Origin: Atherix ibis
Lineage: Eukaryota; Arthropoda; Insecta; Diptera; Athericidae
NCBI GenBank assembly: GCA_958298945.1
Contig: OY282606.1
Coordinates: 60,277,920-60,341,919, forward strand
DNA: 64,000 bases
Reading direction: 5' to 3'
Below the pieces are notes generated by a model that was not told the origin of the DNA, did no database searches, and saw nothing but the letters and a program-made list of their open reading frames with translations. The first letter of the stretch is position 1. Each line of letters starts with the position of its first letter. The translations under genes and the position numbers were made by a program. Positions 22,701 through 34,649 of the stretch are shown here, piece by piece.

Positions 22701-24596
22701 ACGAATATGGTACTGCTATTCTTAGAGATTATTAAAAAATTTATTTTCTATTTTTATAACATGATTAATGTAAAAAAAATTTAAGACATTCGTAACGCAA
22801 AACACTTTTATTAAATTATTCTTCAAAATTCTTTAATAGCAATACTATGTTATAAAAAAAACTGCAATTTTTTTACCTTATAACCATAAATTGTTAAAAG
22901 ATAATTATCATACAAGAACGACTCATTTCTTCATACAAGAACGACTCATCTAAATTTAGTTTTCTTATTAGCGGCATTCAAATTATTCTAAGCATCTTGT
23001 TCAGCCCCGCGGTCCAGGATTACCATGCTATTCTCAACAATATTCGACATAACCTGCTTATAATGTTGACTTGCGTTACGTTCCAGGTCATGTGGGAATT
23101 TTGGAAAACGATGCGGACGAAAATATTCAAAACCGGGTGTTCACAACAGTTTTACCAATTGGCAAATACATATTCAGTTATTTGTGGATATGCAGACAGG
23201 TCACTTATCAGAAGGATTCTTTCCGAAAATAATTGCTTAACCGATGCACTTAATAAAAAAGGATGTTATGCTCATATATAATTTCTATTTCGGAATTCAT
23301 CCACGTTCCATATGCCCATCCCGTGTGGTTCAAATTAATGTCGCTCATGTTCCAACTGAATGTCACAATACACAGAATTTCTTTTCCTTAAGATTCCCTA
23401 TATTGTGGAGCTTTTACATTCCTAAATAACTTTTCTAACTTCTGTTTTTACTTTCCTGATTTTACATGCTCTACAAAATCTAATCCTCTAATCCACGTGC
23501 TTATAAGTCGCGAAATAGCCTCATGGTCGTGGCGCTGCAAAATAGCCCGTGGTTCGTTGGCTAGAGACCATCCATATAAACTAATAAAGAAACAATTATT
23601 CTGAACACTATCCATGGAATCAGACGATGTATTTAATTCCATGTTTAAGCAAAACTACTTTTCATTAAAAAAAAAAAAATAAACGAAAAGATAATGAAAC
23701 GTCTTTTGTCAATTTTCAATGACTCTATATACACATATGTACTTCGACGAATAAGATAAGCAATTATATGCTCCGAATTAAATTGAAGTAAGTTTTTTTT
23801 AAATATTTATATACTTTTAGACGATGATTCAATATCTGCTCATTGTGGTGGAGTACTCATCACCGAAAAATATGTTTTAACCGCTGCACATTGCGCTATT
23901 GGTGAAGTAATAACTAAAATTGGTTTTTTGTAAGTTCTTTAAATTACCCATTAACGAGTAATTTAAAAAAAATTATCAAAAATTTTATAAAATATTTTCA
24001 GGGTTTCCGTTGTCTTAGGTGAATTTAACACTAATACTAATCCAGACTGTGTACAGAATGATTGCGCAGATCCGATTGTACGAATTGGAATCGAAGAAGT
24101 GATTGCACATGAAGAGTTCTTTTGGTTTACTGTACATAAGTATAACGACATCGCTATAATTCGTCTCAAAGAAACTGTTGTATTTTCGGATTTTATTAAA
24201 CCCATTTGTTTGCCATTTACAAAAGATTTCACAACATCGCATACTGGATTGAATTTATTTACTACAGGCTGGGGATGGACCAGTAATATAGTGAAAATGC
24301 GTTCGAATATTAAAGTGAAACTCGAACTTCCTGTCTTCGATCATGACGAATGTATTGAAAAGTATTCAATTCTGAATGTAACAATAGCTAATTCGCAAAT
24401 ATGCGCAGGAGGAAAGGCGAATGAAGATACTTGCAAAGGCGACTCAGGTGGACCCCTTATGAAATTAGTCGGAAGATCCTGGTATCTCGAAGGAATCATT
24501 TCCTTTGGAATACGATGCGGTACCGACGGTTGGCCCGGAATCTATACCAGAGTCGAAAACTATATTGATTGGATTCGCTCTAATATGAGACCATAA
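19715..24596 (+). CDS. CLIP-domain serine protease B with a 3.6-kb intron
   Basis: Exons 19715-19772 (signal peptide), 19847-20215, 23821-23929 and 24002-24596 join in frame (phases 1, 1, 2) to 376 aa. The clip domain is about residues 22-76 with six Cys. The linker Cys is C112. Activation is after K120, followed by IIGG. The protease domain has TAAHC, YNDIAIIRL and CKGDSGGPL, so the triad is complete. Asp in DTC predicts trypsin-like specificity. A 75-loop Cys pair (NPDCVQNDCADP) places it with easter/SPE/grass-type proteases. By family knowledge, it is a secreted zymogen of an immune or developmental cascade. The fourth intron of the paralogs (after GWG-T) is absent. Intron 2 (20216-23820) is about 3605 bp against 61-72 bp in A and D. 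AATAAA lies at 24668. Confidence 0.9.
20216..22989. other. Large AT-rich part of gene B intron 2
   Basis: No coding exon or complete element is seen. It includes the hairpin at 20809-20870, a near-repeat of CATACATTTGACCGAGTA (about 22471-22508) and a duplicated ATACAAGAACGACTCAT (about 22911-22949). The intron's 3' part holds the LINE remnant at 22990-23590. Confidence 0.6.
20809..20870. repeat. Short-loop hairpin in gene B intron
   Basis: Arms of about 28 nt (20809-20836 and 20842-20870, built on TTATAAATTCATGAAGT) pair almost completely around a loop of about 5 nt. Confidence 0.75.
22990..23590 (+). mobile_element. 3' remnant of I-clade LINE inside gene B intron
   Basis: About 23070-23140 reads VPGHVGILENDADENIQNR, the W-V-P-G-H-x-G-x-x-x-N-E-x-A-D block of a LINE-encoded RNase H. 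At 23505-23538 the sequence GAAATAGCCTCATGGTCG, then TGGCGCT, matches the 3' UTR of the longer LINE at 61701-61734 (opposite strand). This marks it as the same or a closely related family with its 3' end. Frames are broken. Confidence 0.6.
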
Positions 24597-24630
24597 TTTA
24601 CTGTTTCGATTTGTTAAAAAACCATTTCCG

Positions 24631-24667
24631 TATATACATATATATGTATATATATATATATATATGT
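24631..24667. repeat. (TA)n-rich tract in gene B 3' region
   Basis: Almost pure TATA/TATG dinucleotide repeat between the gene B stop codon and its AATAAA at 24668. Confidence 0.85.
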
Positions 24668-24844
24668 AATAAATTCAATTACTTAAAATGTTACTATAAT
24701 AAGTAATATAAATCAGATATGTTTATTGTATAAAAACAGTTTTAATAATAATCAATTTAGTACACTAAATACTAGTATTATAAACCAATTATTTTTTACG
24801 GTGTAAAATAAAAATTATTATTAAAAAATTTTTCAATCGATATA

Positions 24845-26111
24845 TTGGGTTGTCCGGGAAGCAATTTCGTTTTTTTTTATAAAAATGAAAGACGATTTTC
24901 TTTTAGTGAATTAACATTTTATTCAATTAAATATTGTCCAGACTAATCCAATACCCTTTGCCATCTTTCTGGCAGTTGCATGATTCCATGCTAATAAAAT
25001 GTTTGTTCTTTGCTGGTAAAAAACTGATCCAAGTGAAATTTTGACCTCCTCATTAGAATTAAACGTTTTACCGTTTAAAAAATGTTGTAGAGTCCAGAAC
25101 AAATAATAATCAGAAGGTGTTAGGTATGGAGAGTATGGTGGGTATGGCAGCATATCCCATCAAAGCTCTAAAAGCTTTTCCCGAGTGGTCAAACTTATAT
25201 GTGGTTTCGCATTATCCGGTTAGAACACTATACCTTTCCTATTGATCAATTCTACCCTGTTTTCTTTAAGTGAATCATTCAATTTGTCCAACTGAGGACA
25301 GTACACTTCAGAATTGATCGTTGTATTGCTCGGTAGAAGCTCAAAATAAATGATTTTTTTGAAATCCCACCAAACAGATAGCATAACCTTTTTTTGATGA
25401 ATATTGGCTTTCGAAGTGCTTTGATCCGGTTCATCTTTTCTACTCCAGGATATTTTGCGCTTAACATTGTTGTAGACAACCCATTTCCCGTCCCCAGTAA
25501 ATGAATGGATCATTTTCTGGGCGTTTGTGAAGCAAATTACAAACTTCAATGCGACGGCACAATTTTTTTTTGTAAAAAGATGAGGAACCCATATGTCGAG
25601 CTTTGAGATTAAACCTAGCCGTTTCAAATGATCATGAATTGTCGAATTCAATAGATTTGATATCTCAGCGATACCACGAGTTGTTATTCGCCGGTTTGCT
25701 TCAATTAATGCCTTTATTGTGTCTTCATCAGCTTCAACTGGCCTTCCAGAACGTGGTGCATCTTCGAGATCGAAATTTTGCAAACCAGTTTTGGCACTGG
25801 CGCTCACTTAACAAATCTTCTCCATACACATGGGATAATTTTTTCTCTTGCTTGAACAGCATTTTTATCTTTTCTATAGTTAAAAAAATAAAATATGCCG
25901 AAAATGCTGTTTTTCACTTTCCATATTTTAAAGGGTACCAACCAAAAACTACTGTGTAGTATCAATCGAATTTTTTGACAAGCAAGCCTTGCTATGTCAG
26001 CTGTCAAAATATATATGATTGATTATGCGTCTTAAGTGTGAAGTTGATTGTGAAAAAATACAATTAGGTCCTCTGTTGGGAAACAACGAAATAACTTTTC
26101 GAACAACCCAA
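24845..26111 (-). mobile_element. Mariner, mellifera-like, full length with terminal repeats
   Basis: 1267 bp flanked by TA on both sides. The left end reads TTGGGTTGTCCGGGAAGC; the right end is the inverted CTTTTCGAACAACCCAA. The transposase is on the - strand. Its N-terminal part (about 25990-25800: YRKDKNAVQAREK) is frame-shifted from the central frame 25807-25220 (DLEDAPRSGRPVEAD, FTGDGKW). That frame ends in a stop just before DNAKPH. The C-terminal frame 25153-24923 has PPYSPYLTPSDYYLF. The three catalytic Asp can be read but lie in different frames, and GDEKW has become GDGKW. It is a recently degenerate copy. Confidence 0.88.
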
Positions 26112-26113
26112 TA

Positions 26114-27160
26114 TAAATTTTAATTAATATGAAAATATTCAATATTCTATATTTACACCTTGCACTATTAGGGAGGGTAGCCCCTACTAATATTTATATT
26201 TTGCTCTTGGCTTATTACTGGCATTATAGCAATTAATATTACTTCAATTAAGCATTTTGAATATAGCTGTTACGGGGCTTGGCCTCAGTTTCAGAGATTT
26301 ATTTGTAGCTCAATTTATTTGGCAATGCATAAGTCTGCGAAACTTTATCTGATTTTTCTTCTGATTTTGCTGTATTTGTCCAAACAAAATGAAGTCCTTA
26401 GTACAGTTTCGACGACAACGCCAAACGACATACATATATACGTGTAGTTGTGGCTGCTAAATTTATAAAACTTAGTGGTAGGCACAAAATTCTGGAGACC
26501 GAAGATAATATTGTCGAATTAAAAATCGAATCAGTGTTTGCCTATGGGGCAACATTGTTAAAGTGAATACATTATTATTAGTTATATTAAAAATTTAATA
26601 ATAAATAATTTATAAATAAATGTCGTTTTCTTACTTGTTTCAATTGTGTTTGAGTTACTGACTCGGGCAGGATTCGTAAATTTTTAATAGTGGTTGTAAT
26701 TATCGTTCGTCATTATCTTCGAATCTGTGTTGGGGCTTAAAACTAATCGCGTGGCGGTCGATGTGATGACAGATTGGTAGTCGGCGAAAAATCTTGAAAG
26801 TACGGTAGGTTGCAGCCGTAAAAGCTTAGACACATTTTTTTTTGATTTTTCAGTTAAATTTTCGATTTCAATTTAAAAACTTTTCTAACGAAATTTCAAA
26901 TGTGAAAAAATGTACTTTCTCTGATACATCGTTATAAAGATTACTGTATAAATAAATAATATAACATTCATGTTCAGACAAATTAATTATTATTTTATTC
27001 TGTTGCATATGAAAGAATAAAAATATTTTTTTTCCATAATTGAAAAAAAAGAAAAAAATATTTTATATTAATCAAAATAAATGTTAAAATAAAATTTTCG
27101 TACGATTAAGTGCAAGAATAGCAAAGATTTATCTTATCATAAACTATTTAATAGAAGCAT
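26114..27160. other. Intergenic, nothing recognised
   Basis: AT-rich with a slightly GC-richer patch at 26640-26830. No translation, terminal repeat or RNA gene is recognised. Confidence 0.4.
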
Positions 27161-27260
27161 TTTTATTTTTATTCAATGAATTATTTATTGTAAGTAATAG
27201 TATGAAACGTACATTTCATACTATTACTTAGAATAAATAATTCATTGAATAAAAATAAAA
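27161..27260. repeat. Long hairpin, 47-nt arms
   Basis: Arms 27161-27207 and 27214-27260 are complementary at 46 of 47 positions around a 6-nt loop (CGTACA). This is the first of three hairpins within about 630 bp. Confidence 0.9.
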
Positions 27261-27532
27261 TGAAATATAGTTATTTTTGTATGTGTTGATCTGATAAAAA
27301 TTGAAATTCTCCATTATTTTAATAATACCAGTTATAATAAAAACAATAGAGAAATATAAATAATAAAATTATTTAATAAAGAAAGAGATAGAAATCATCT
27401 CTAAAAGGATAAGCTATTATAATTATCATCTTCATGTATATAATCTAAGAAATATCTAGTTTACAAAAAGTTTTTTTTATTTTTGTAATCGAAAAGTAAG
27501 TAAACATTCGTTTTATGACAAGTATATAAAAT

Positions 27533-27620
27533 GTGTCACAAAATTATACGGACACCGCTTAAAAAATTTTCCCATGTGCTACAAAAAAATATTTTAAAAT
27601 ATTTTTAAAGAACTATTACA
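27533..27620. mobile_element. Half-copy of the 18-kb MITE family
   Basis: GTGTCACAAAATTATACGG, then ACACCGCTTAA, matches the terminal repeat of the MITE at 18089-18268. The following GCTACAAAAAAATATTTT resembles its internal arm. The other end is not found. Hairpins follow directly. Confidence 0.5.
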
Positions 27621-27700
27621 GAGGTTTGTTACTAATATATTATTCTACAATAAAAATAATCATTTTTATTGTAGAATAATATATTAGCAACAAACCCCTC
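27621..27700. repeat. Long hairpin, about 37-nt arms
   Basis: Arms 27621-27657 (GAGGTTTGTTACTAATATAT...) and 27662-27700 are almost fully complementary with a 4-nt loop. Confidence 0.88.
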
Positions 27701-27711
27701 TAATTATTAAA

Positions 27712-27785
27712 ATAATTTAATTCATATTTCATTTCGTATTTTGAACAGTTTATTCAAAATACGAAATAAAATATGAATTAAATTA
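27712..27785. repeat. Long hairpin, about 33-nt arms
   Basis: Arms built on TTAATTCATATTTCATTTCG and its complement pair around a loop of about 8 nt. It lies 11 bp from the previous hairpin. Confidence 0.85.
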
Positions 27786-27828
27786 TAAAATTATAGTTAA
27801 TTTCTACACCATAATAATTACTGACTAT

Positions 27829-28155
27829 TTACAAAAGTAAATTTAGTCTATTTAGATCGGATTGTCGACAAATGTTGTCGAGTAAGACAAATACAGAACA
27901 GAATGAACAAAAACTTCGTTCTACAGGTGGGCGAGGTTCGGTAATGGTTTGCAATTGTTGTTCTGAAGCTGAACTTAGAAACATTGTTTTTATAGAAGCA
28001 ATTATAAACAAAACTATTGCACATGCTTGAATTAGCTGAAGAATAATTTGAAAGTAATTGCTAGTAACAAAAAAACCTACGATGTTCATTTTTAATTGAT
28101 GTATAAAAGTCCAAAAGGTATAAATGTTCCTCCAGAATTTCGTGAATCCATTCAC
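27829..28155 (-). CDS. Unrecognised 108-codon frame with a membrane-like segment
   Basis: An ATG-initiated frame in somewhat GC-richer DNA than its surroundings. The middle (IILQLIQACAIVLFIIASIK) looks like one transmembrane helix. It is followed by a polar, Pro-containing tail (TEPRPPVERSF) with paired Cys. I recognise no family. It could be a small host gene, an exon or a remnant of a retroviral-type element, since an errantivirus-like relic starts some 460 bp further on. No supporting splice sites or paralogs were seen. Confidence 0.2.
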   Translation of the reverse strand: MNGFTKFWRNIYTFWTFIHQLKMNIVGFFVTSNYFQIILQLIQACAIVLFIIASIKTMFLSSASEQQLQTITEPRPPVERSFCSFCSVFVLLDNICRQSDLNRLNLLL

Positions 28156-28614
28156 AAAATTGCAATATTATCCAAGTATTACATAATTAAAAGAAACTAA
28201 GTATATACATATGCTGTCCGAATGCAATTGTATTTATTGTTCCTAAATACATAAGTTAATTTGGTTCTCATGAGAAGAGTTGATTGGAATTCCATGATTT
28301 AATACACGACATCGTGTTCCGAGTAAACATCGCATAAATTCAGCACTCATATGAAATACCAGAGATTAGTACTTCTTGGAGAATCAAACAACATTGTGAT
28401 TTCCAAACTATAATGCGAACACTGCACACAAGTAGAGTTTTAAACCTTAGATTTATTTTTCGGTGTAAAGTTAGTCGGCCTTTAACATTCACTAAGTTAA
28501 ATTAATTTAAGTTTGGTTCAATTTTATGTAAAGTAATGTGGATTTGATCCGACCGTGTCATTTTAACATATTTCAACATAATTTTTGTGGATAAACTCAT
28601 GTGAAAGATTAACA

Positions 28615-31600
28615 GGCGCCCGAGCAGGGGCCGCTTTTATGTTAATACAGTGAAACAAATAACAGTGAACATTAATTTTTTTATAAAAATAAAACTTATT
28701 TTGTGTAACCTTTCAATAAAAATCTGTTTGTATAACCATTCACAAAGAACAAAAATTCAAATCGTAAACAATAGTTACAATTAGTTCCGGTTATCACTTA
28801 TTAATATTGTTGCAAGTGAAAGGATTAAAATCCTTCGAACTTAAATCAACACTAAACGATTGCGGAACGAGGCTTTGGAGTCATCTTTATTAAAGAAAAA
28901 ACAGTTACAAGCATAACAGATCAATAACATCCGCTTCATATGTTGACGGAGAAGACCACGAGCAGATCCAGAAATTCCGGAAGAAATGATGTTAATTCGT
29001 ATCTTCACATTGGTGTCAATTAAAATTTTACTTTAATTACAAGAAAGAGAATCTTAATATATATATTTTTTAAAAGAATAATTAAAAAAAGAATTAAAAA
29101 ATAATAAAAATAAAGAAAATGGATTAATATAAAAATTTAGTTTACTTTATAAATACAAAATAAATTAATAAAAATAATTAATCAAAGTAAACATTAAATT
29201 ACTGAATATAGAAACCTCTCTAAGAGAGAAACTTTAAAAAAATTTAAAGTTACTAAAAAATTAATAATTTTTTTTAATGTTAAATTTCTTATAAAGATAA
29301 GTATTTATTATTGGATATTAAATATTATTGATTTTGGCTGAAAGATAAATATTTATTATTGATATTAACTATTATTGATTAATTGAAAGAAAAAAAATAC
29401 CTTGTAATCCCTTTTTATATTTCTTTAAGTGATCGATTTGATTTTGTAGTTGTGATATATCTTACTGTAAATTATTGTGGTGATTGGATATTGTATTAAC
29501 AAAATGGTCCATAATAATTTAGTATCTTTAAGTAAACTTACCATTGATGGTTTTAATATTGGTACACCCCAAGTGGATCATTATAATTTTGACTATTTGA
29601 TAAGAACTATTACAGAAACTGTCAGATATGAAAGTGGCAATTTTCAGATAAGATTCCTTTATTGAGATCGACCAACCTTTTAATATTAATGATGACAAAG
29701 GGTTAACAGGTATAGATATTAATATATGATGTTATTAGAAGTTTGAGAGAATTTTTTAGCCAAATAAACGAATATGGTTGGTGGAAAAAAAGTATTAAGC
29801 ATATTTTGAGAATTTATCCTCACCTCAAGATATCATCAAAATACTATGGTATTTTAAGAGTCATTCGGAATAAAATTTTCGGTTCTGCAAACATTGCATT
29901 AGAATTCTACCACACCCTATTAAATTGGTATAAAATTTCTTAGTGTGCCTTAGTTTGCATTATGGAGATAAAACACACCTTGGTATTCTGAAATATCGAT
30001 GGCAACTTCAGTTTAGAAATCGAATAGTTTTCGAACACTTTTCACTTAATTTCAAATAAAATTTTCATCAATGGAAGACATGACTAAAAAATCTCTTAAT
30101 CTTCTTGTCCAAGCTTACCGAGATAAAGTGTTGGACACTTTTGTACGAGGTCTCAAGAGAGAGTTTCCAAGATTACACAAGATCCACCTGAAACTCTCCA
30201 CTTATGCCTGAAATTACAAAATTGTAGGACTATTGTATCCAACAGATTCACGACATGCAAAACAACAGTGTCTTCAGTTAGGAACTTCTTTACCACCTAG
30301 AAGAAATATTAACTATCCTACCCCAATAAGACCATATTTTTATCCAAAATTAACTCATTATCCGCAACGAATCCGTAATCAAAATTTCGCAAATAATTAA
30401 TTTTTTCCAACAACCCTAAAGATCAAATTATCGTCAACAACAACCGAGACCATTCCTTACCAACTATAAATCAAGACAATATTCTACAATAAACCGGAAC
30501 TCATGAATATTTATCAATTTTTACATCTTCACTCAGTAACTTCCCAAAACGGACCTTAATTTCAATAGTTTAATAATAAAAGGCAACCATCTCATCAGTT
30601 TGATCAAAGAATATTCCACACAAAATTATGAATCCGAAAAAAATAATTACTTCATTGATTTTGAGGAACCTCTTGATACTTTTGACAAAAAAAGTACTAT
30701 AATAATCCTCCTTCAGAAAACTCCGATAAGATTTATTTTTTAGAATTAAATAGCTGTTCACTACCTCATCTTGAATATCTAGCGAAGCGCGGAAAAATTT
30801 TAAAATTTTTAAAATATACCAGTTCAAACGAAAATTACTTTCAAAAGATTTATATTGGAAACCCAATTCCAAATGAAAAACCTTTTCACGTTAATTCTGT
30901 TGCTGAAATCACCACCCGTTGCTCATCATGCTTTTCTTAATTTATTAAATTTTCAACCTTAACAGTTCAAATTTTTTTAAATTACCAAATCTAATTGCTT
31001 TTAACGGGATTATATGGAACGATAGCCTTAAGGAACTGAAAGCTGTTATTCACACAGATAAAAATTATGAAACCATTCAGCCAAATTTTGTAATTCCATC
31101 AGGACAACCTATAACGATACTGTTTATTCTCTTAATCTTACCCATATCCAATATGTTTAAAAAATATAATTGAAAATAAAATACAAACACTGATCAAGAA
31201 TGCACCAAAATCTTCATATACGTATAATTCTCTTGTTTGGATAGATGCATCTCAATAAAAATAATATAAATAAGTAATTGCCTATATTAAACTCAACGCG
31301 ATCACTATTCCGAATATATACCTTAGACCTGAGATAAATGAGGTATTAACAAACGTAGAGTAAAATCGTTGGTTCATAGTGGCAGACCTTAAAAGTGATT
31401 TTCATCAAATACCAAAGAAAAAAACGATATTGAAAAAAAACTGTGGAAAATATGAGTTTACACGACTAACATTCGAGGGAACACATTGGTAGAAGATGTT
31501 ATGTTTACATCGATGATATTGTTATCTTCGGTAAAGACCAAGACGAACACGTCAATGAATTCTTGGGTTTTTCCATTCAGGAGAGTAAATTAAAACCAAC

Positions 31601-33260
31601 CGCTAAAAAGTAAACGCAATTTCTTACATACCTATTCCAAAAACATTGAAGTATCTCCGATCGTTTCTGAGAATATCAGATTATAATCATCGTTTTATTC
31701 GCAACTATGCTAAATTAGCAAAACCTTTAGACATATGTCCAAATATGCTTCAAAAAATTAAATTATTAGTTTAAATACTGATGCAGTTGAAGCCTTCAAT
31801 AAGATTGAAAATTCATTAAATCCTAGAGTTAGCCCTAAACCTAACTAAAGTAAAAACCGTTTCTCTCATCCCAGATATGTATACCACACTGTAAAATGTA
31901 ACACACAAATACTTAATTATACTCATTCTAAAATTGTATCTTTAAGTGAAGATAAAGCTACACTACAAAATGGCAATTTTAAGGTAATCCATATCGCAGA
32001 TTTAGAAACATATAAAAATTTAACAGATAATATTAACTTACTTTTAGAAAGAAAAAAAATTATATAAAAATCATAATTTATTTATTTATCTTAATCATAA
32101 ACTAGCGGAGATACAAAATTTAATAGAATATTTAAAACTTCTTGGATCGAAACGATCTTTTAATTTCTTTGGAACAACATGGAAATGAATTCAACGAAAT
32201 ATATGTTATGTGTATATCACGATAATTTCAAATTAATAAAAGATAAAATCAATAATTTTTTTTTAAATAAATAATATATAATTAATCAGTTACATAATGA
32301 ATAAATAAATTATCTTACCAAAATCACAAATAAAATCAAAAATAATAGTCAAGTAATGAATCCATTTGTATTTAATATTCAATATGAATTAAAATTAATA
32401 AAAGAAGAGCTTATCAATATAAAATACACGATTCATTAAGCAAAAAACGAAATAATAAATTTCATAATTTTATCAAAATTCGAAATAAAATTCACTACAG
32501 ATGTTTTACATAAAGAAACAAAGTCTGGAAAATATTACATATAACAATATTGCCAAATAATCTTTATATCATTTATATTCCAATAAACACTCAAGAAAGT
32601 TTTGAGCAATTAATTACTAAGCCAATTAAAACAAAGTACCATTACAAATAAAATATCCTTTAGTAAAATAATAAAAAATAATAAAGATACAATTTTTGGA
32701 ATTATAAAAGACTGGAAAAACTTTTAATTATTTGTCAAAAATAAAATATTTTTGACAAATAATTAAAATGTTTGCCGAACTTATTAAAAAATTAAAATAC
32801 ATCATGCAACATTATTAATACTTAATATATTCCAAGCATTGAAGAAATATCCGAAGGAGTGTTACTACTGATTCAATTCAATAACAACATCAATATGGTT
32901 AACATCTCGCATTGTCTTAATGAATCCTTCTTAATCAAATTTCATAATATCATGTCATAGTTCGAGAGATGATATTCCAATCGAAAGAAGTTCCATTGCA
33001 TTATATCTTCCCTGCTATCCTACAGCCGACCACCGATAAAACACAGTACAAAAAGGTCTTCTCAATGGAACTGATGAACGAAATCCAATAATCCTGATCG
33101 TTGTCGTCACCATAGGGATAAAAAGGTTCATCAGAAGTTATAAAACTCGGAATCAGTCTAACATCAAACAAACAGAAACAAAAGCATCTGCGGAATTACA
33201 AGAAATTGGAAATAAATCGCAAGTCATCTCAGTGCGAGTTAATCCACCAGCAAGGAGGAA
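28615..33260 (+). mobile_element. Decayed errantivirus-like (gypsy-group) LTR element
   Basis: At 28615 GGCGCCCGAGCAGGGG resembles a tRNA-Lys-type primer-binding site just after a CA dinucleotide. A gag-like segment follows (about 29480-30400; motif LDTFVRGLKREFPRL near 30130). A protease-like segment lies near 31010-31100. Reverse transcriptase has VADLKSDFHQIP (about 31380) and the YIDDIVIFGK catalytic box (about 31508-31537). An RT/RNase H connection is at about 31650-31730. After a gap where most of the RNase H and integrase should be, env-like sequence (about 31860-33250) follows. A purine-rich tract (AAGGAGGAAG) is near 33253. Many stops and deletions show it is dead. Matching LTRs could not be aligned by eye. 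Family-level call only. Confidence 0.6.
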
Positions 33261-34649
33261 GTATTACGACAACTGATCAAATGATGAGATTTGATTTTTT
33301 TAAGACGACGATGAGTGAATTTGGAATAGATTAGTGAAGAAAATTGGTTCACTAATAAAACCGTTTCAGATACATGTTCAGAGAATATTGTAACGTTGCA
33401 CAAACAAATCCCGAATACAAGGAACATTTAAGTCGCGATGAATCACAATCTTGCGGATATAAAAATCAACATAGACAATTTTATAAAGGATTCCTAACTG
33501 TACGGATTGTATGCTCGGTTGAATATCAAAATTTAACTCCATTAGACCAAATGGATTTCAGTACCGTGTTGTAAATTAGCAGTCTACTATTTATCGATAA
33601 TTTATATTTTATAATTTGAGTTATCTATATTGTTGGGTGAGTTTCAGTTTTTTCAGACGAGTATGAGAATTCCCAGATTAATCGTTTAATTCTTAATAAC
33701 GCACTTTAGTTTTCTCAGGTGTAAATGAATAGTAGAATATATGACTTACGTCCAAGAAGAAAAGTAATTCGTACTCTTTTTCGTTCATTATAATTAACGG
33801 ACGCAACATAATTAACAACAGAAAACAAAGTTATATGAGAGTCTAATTTTTCAAAATATTTACTTAATAAACGGGGCACACTAATGTGTCCATAAGAGGA
33901 AGTAAGGTGTATTGGCTTATAGATTACCATCTTAATCTAGAAAAATGTACATAAGGAGAATATTATTGAAGTTATATGTGCTCAATATGATAGTTTTTTT
34001 GGATATTTGAGGTCATAAGCCGTACGCAGGAGCCTTTTTGATAGAAATATGAAGGATAATGCGTTTGATTTACAAAGGTTAAATATGTTTTGGAGGAAAA
34101 CTCATTCGTAGAGTCAAAAATTTATTTTGGATTTAACAATGCGAGTTGTGTTTTCGATGTCAATGGTTATTAAATTTATTTGGAAATTATTAGCCTTCTC
34201 ATTTTCTGTTTTTGTTCAACTGCCGTCCTTTATTTTTATAGGATATAAGTGAATTTGATGTGCAAAAAAGGTTTGTAGCTGCCCAACTGCTCTATTGTAT
34301 TATTTGCTATATTTATAAAAAATTACTTCTGCATGAGGCTATTCTTGTACTTACTGAGAGTAAAACATACTTGAATTGGGTCACCTATCGCAAAAGTTGA
34401 CAGAACTAGAGCCAAAACCAAAAAAATTGTAGCTGACCTATATGCTGCACATTTAGTTAAAATTAAATAAAAAATAAAGATATAGAAGACAAAGGACACT
34501 CAGACAAAATAGAAAATTAACTTATTTCTTCGTTTATTGGTGGTAAACTCATCAAAATTACCCAATGATTTTACCACAAATCTTCCTTTCCACAAAAAAC
34601 ACTCTGGCTACGACCTTATAAAATTTAACATTGTTAGTTTGTATTCAAG
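33261..34649. other. Intergenic, may include a decayed 3' LTR
   Basis: No gene recognised. The part next to 33260 is where a 3' LTR would lie, but no clear match to the sequence before 28614 was visible. Confidence 0.35.

Noticed and set aside
22997..23281. 94-codon plus-strand frame in the gene B intron
   Set aside because: A different frame gives the RNase H reading VPGHVGIL, so the LINE explains the segment.
27161..27785. CRISPR-like or microRNA cluster
   Set aside because: Hairpins differ from each other with no spacer pattern, and this is animal DNA. Arms are longer and more perfect than typical pre-miRNAs, so no miRNA call was made.
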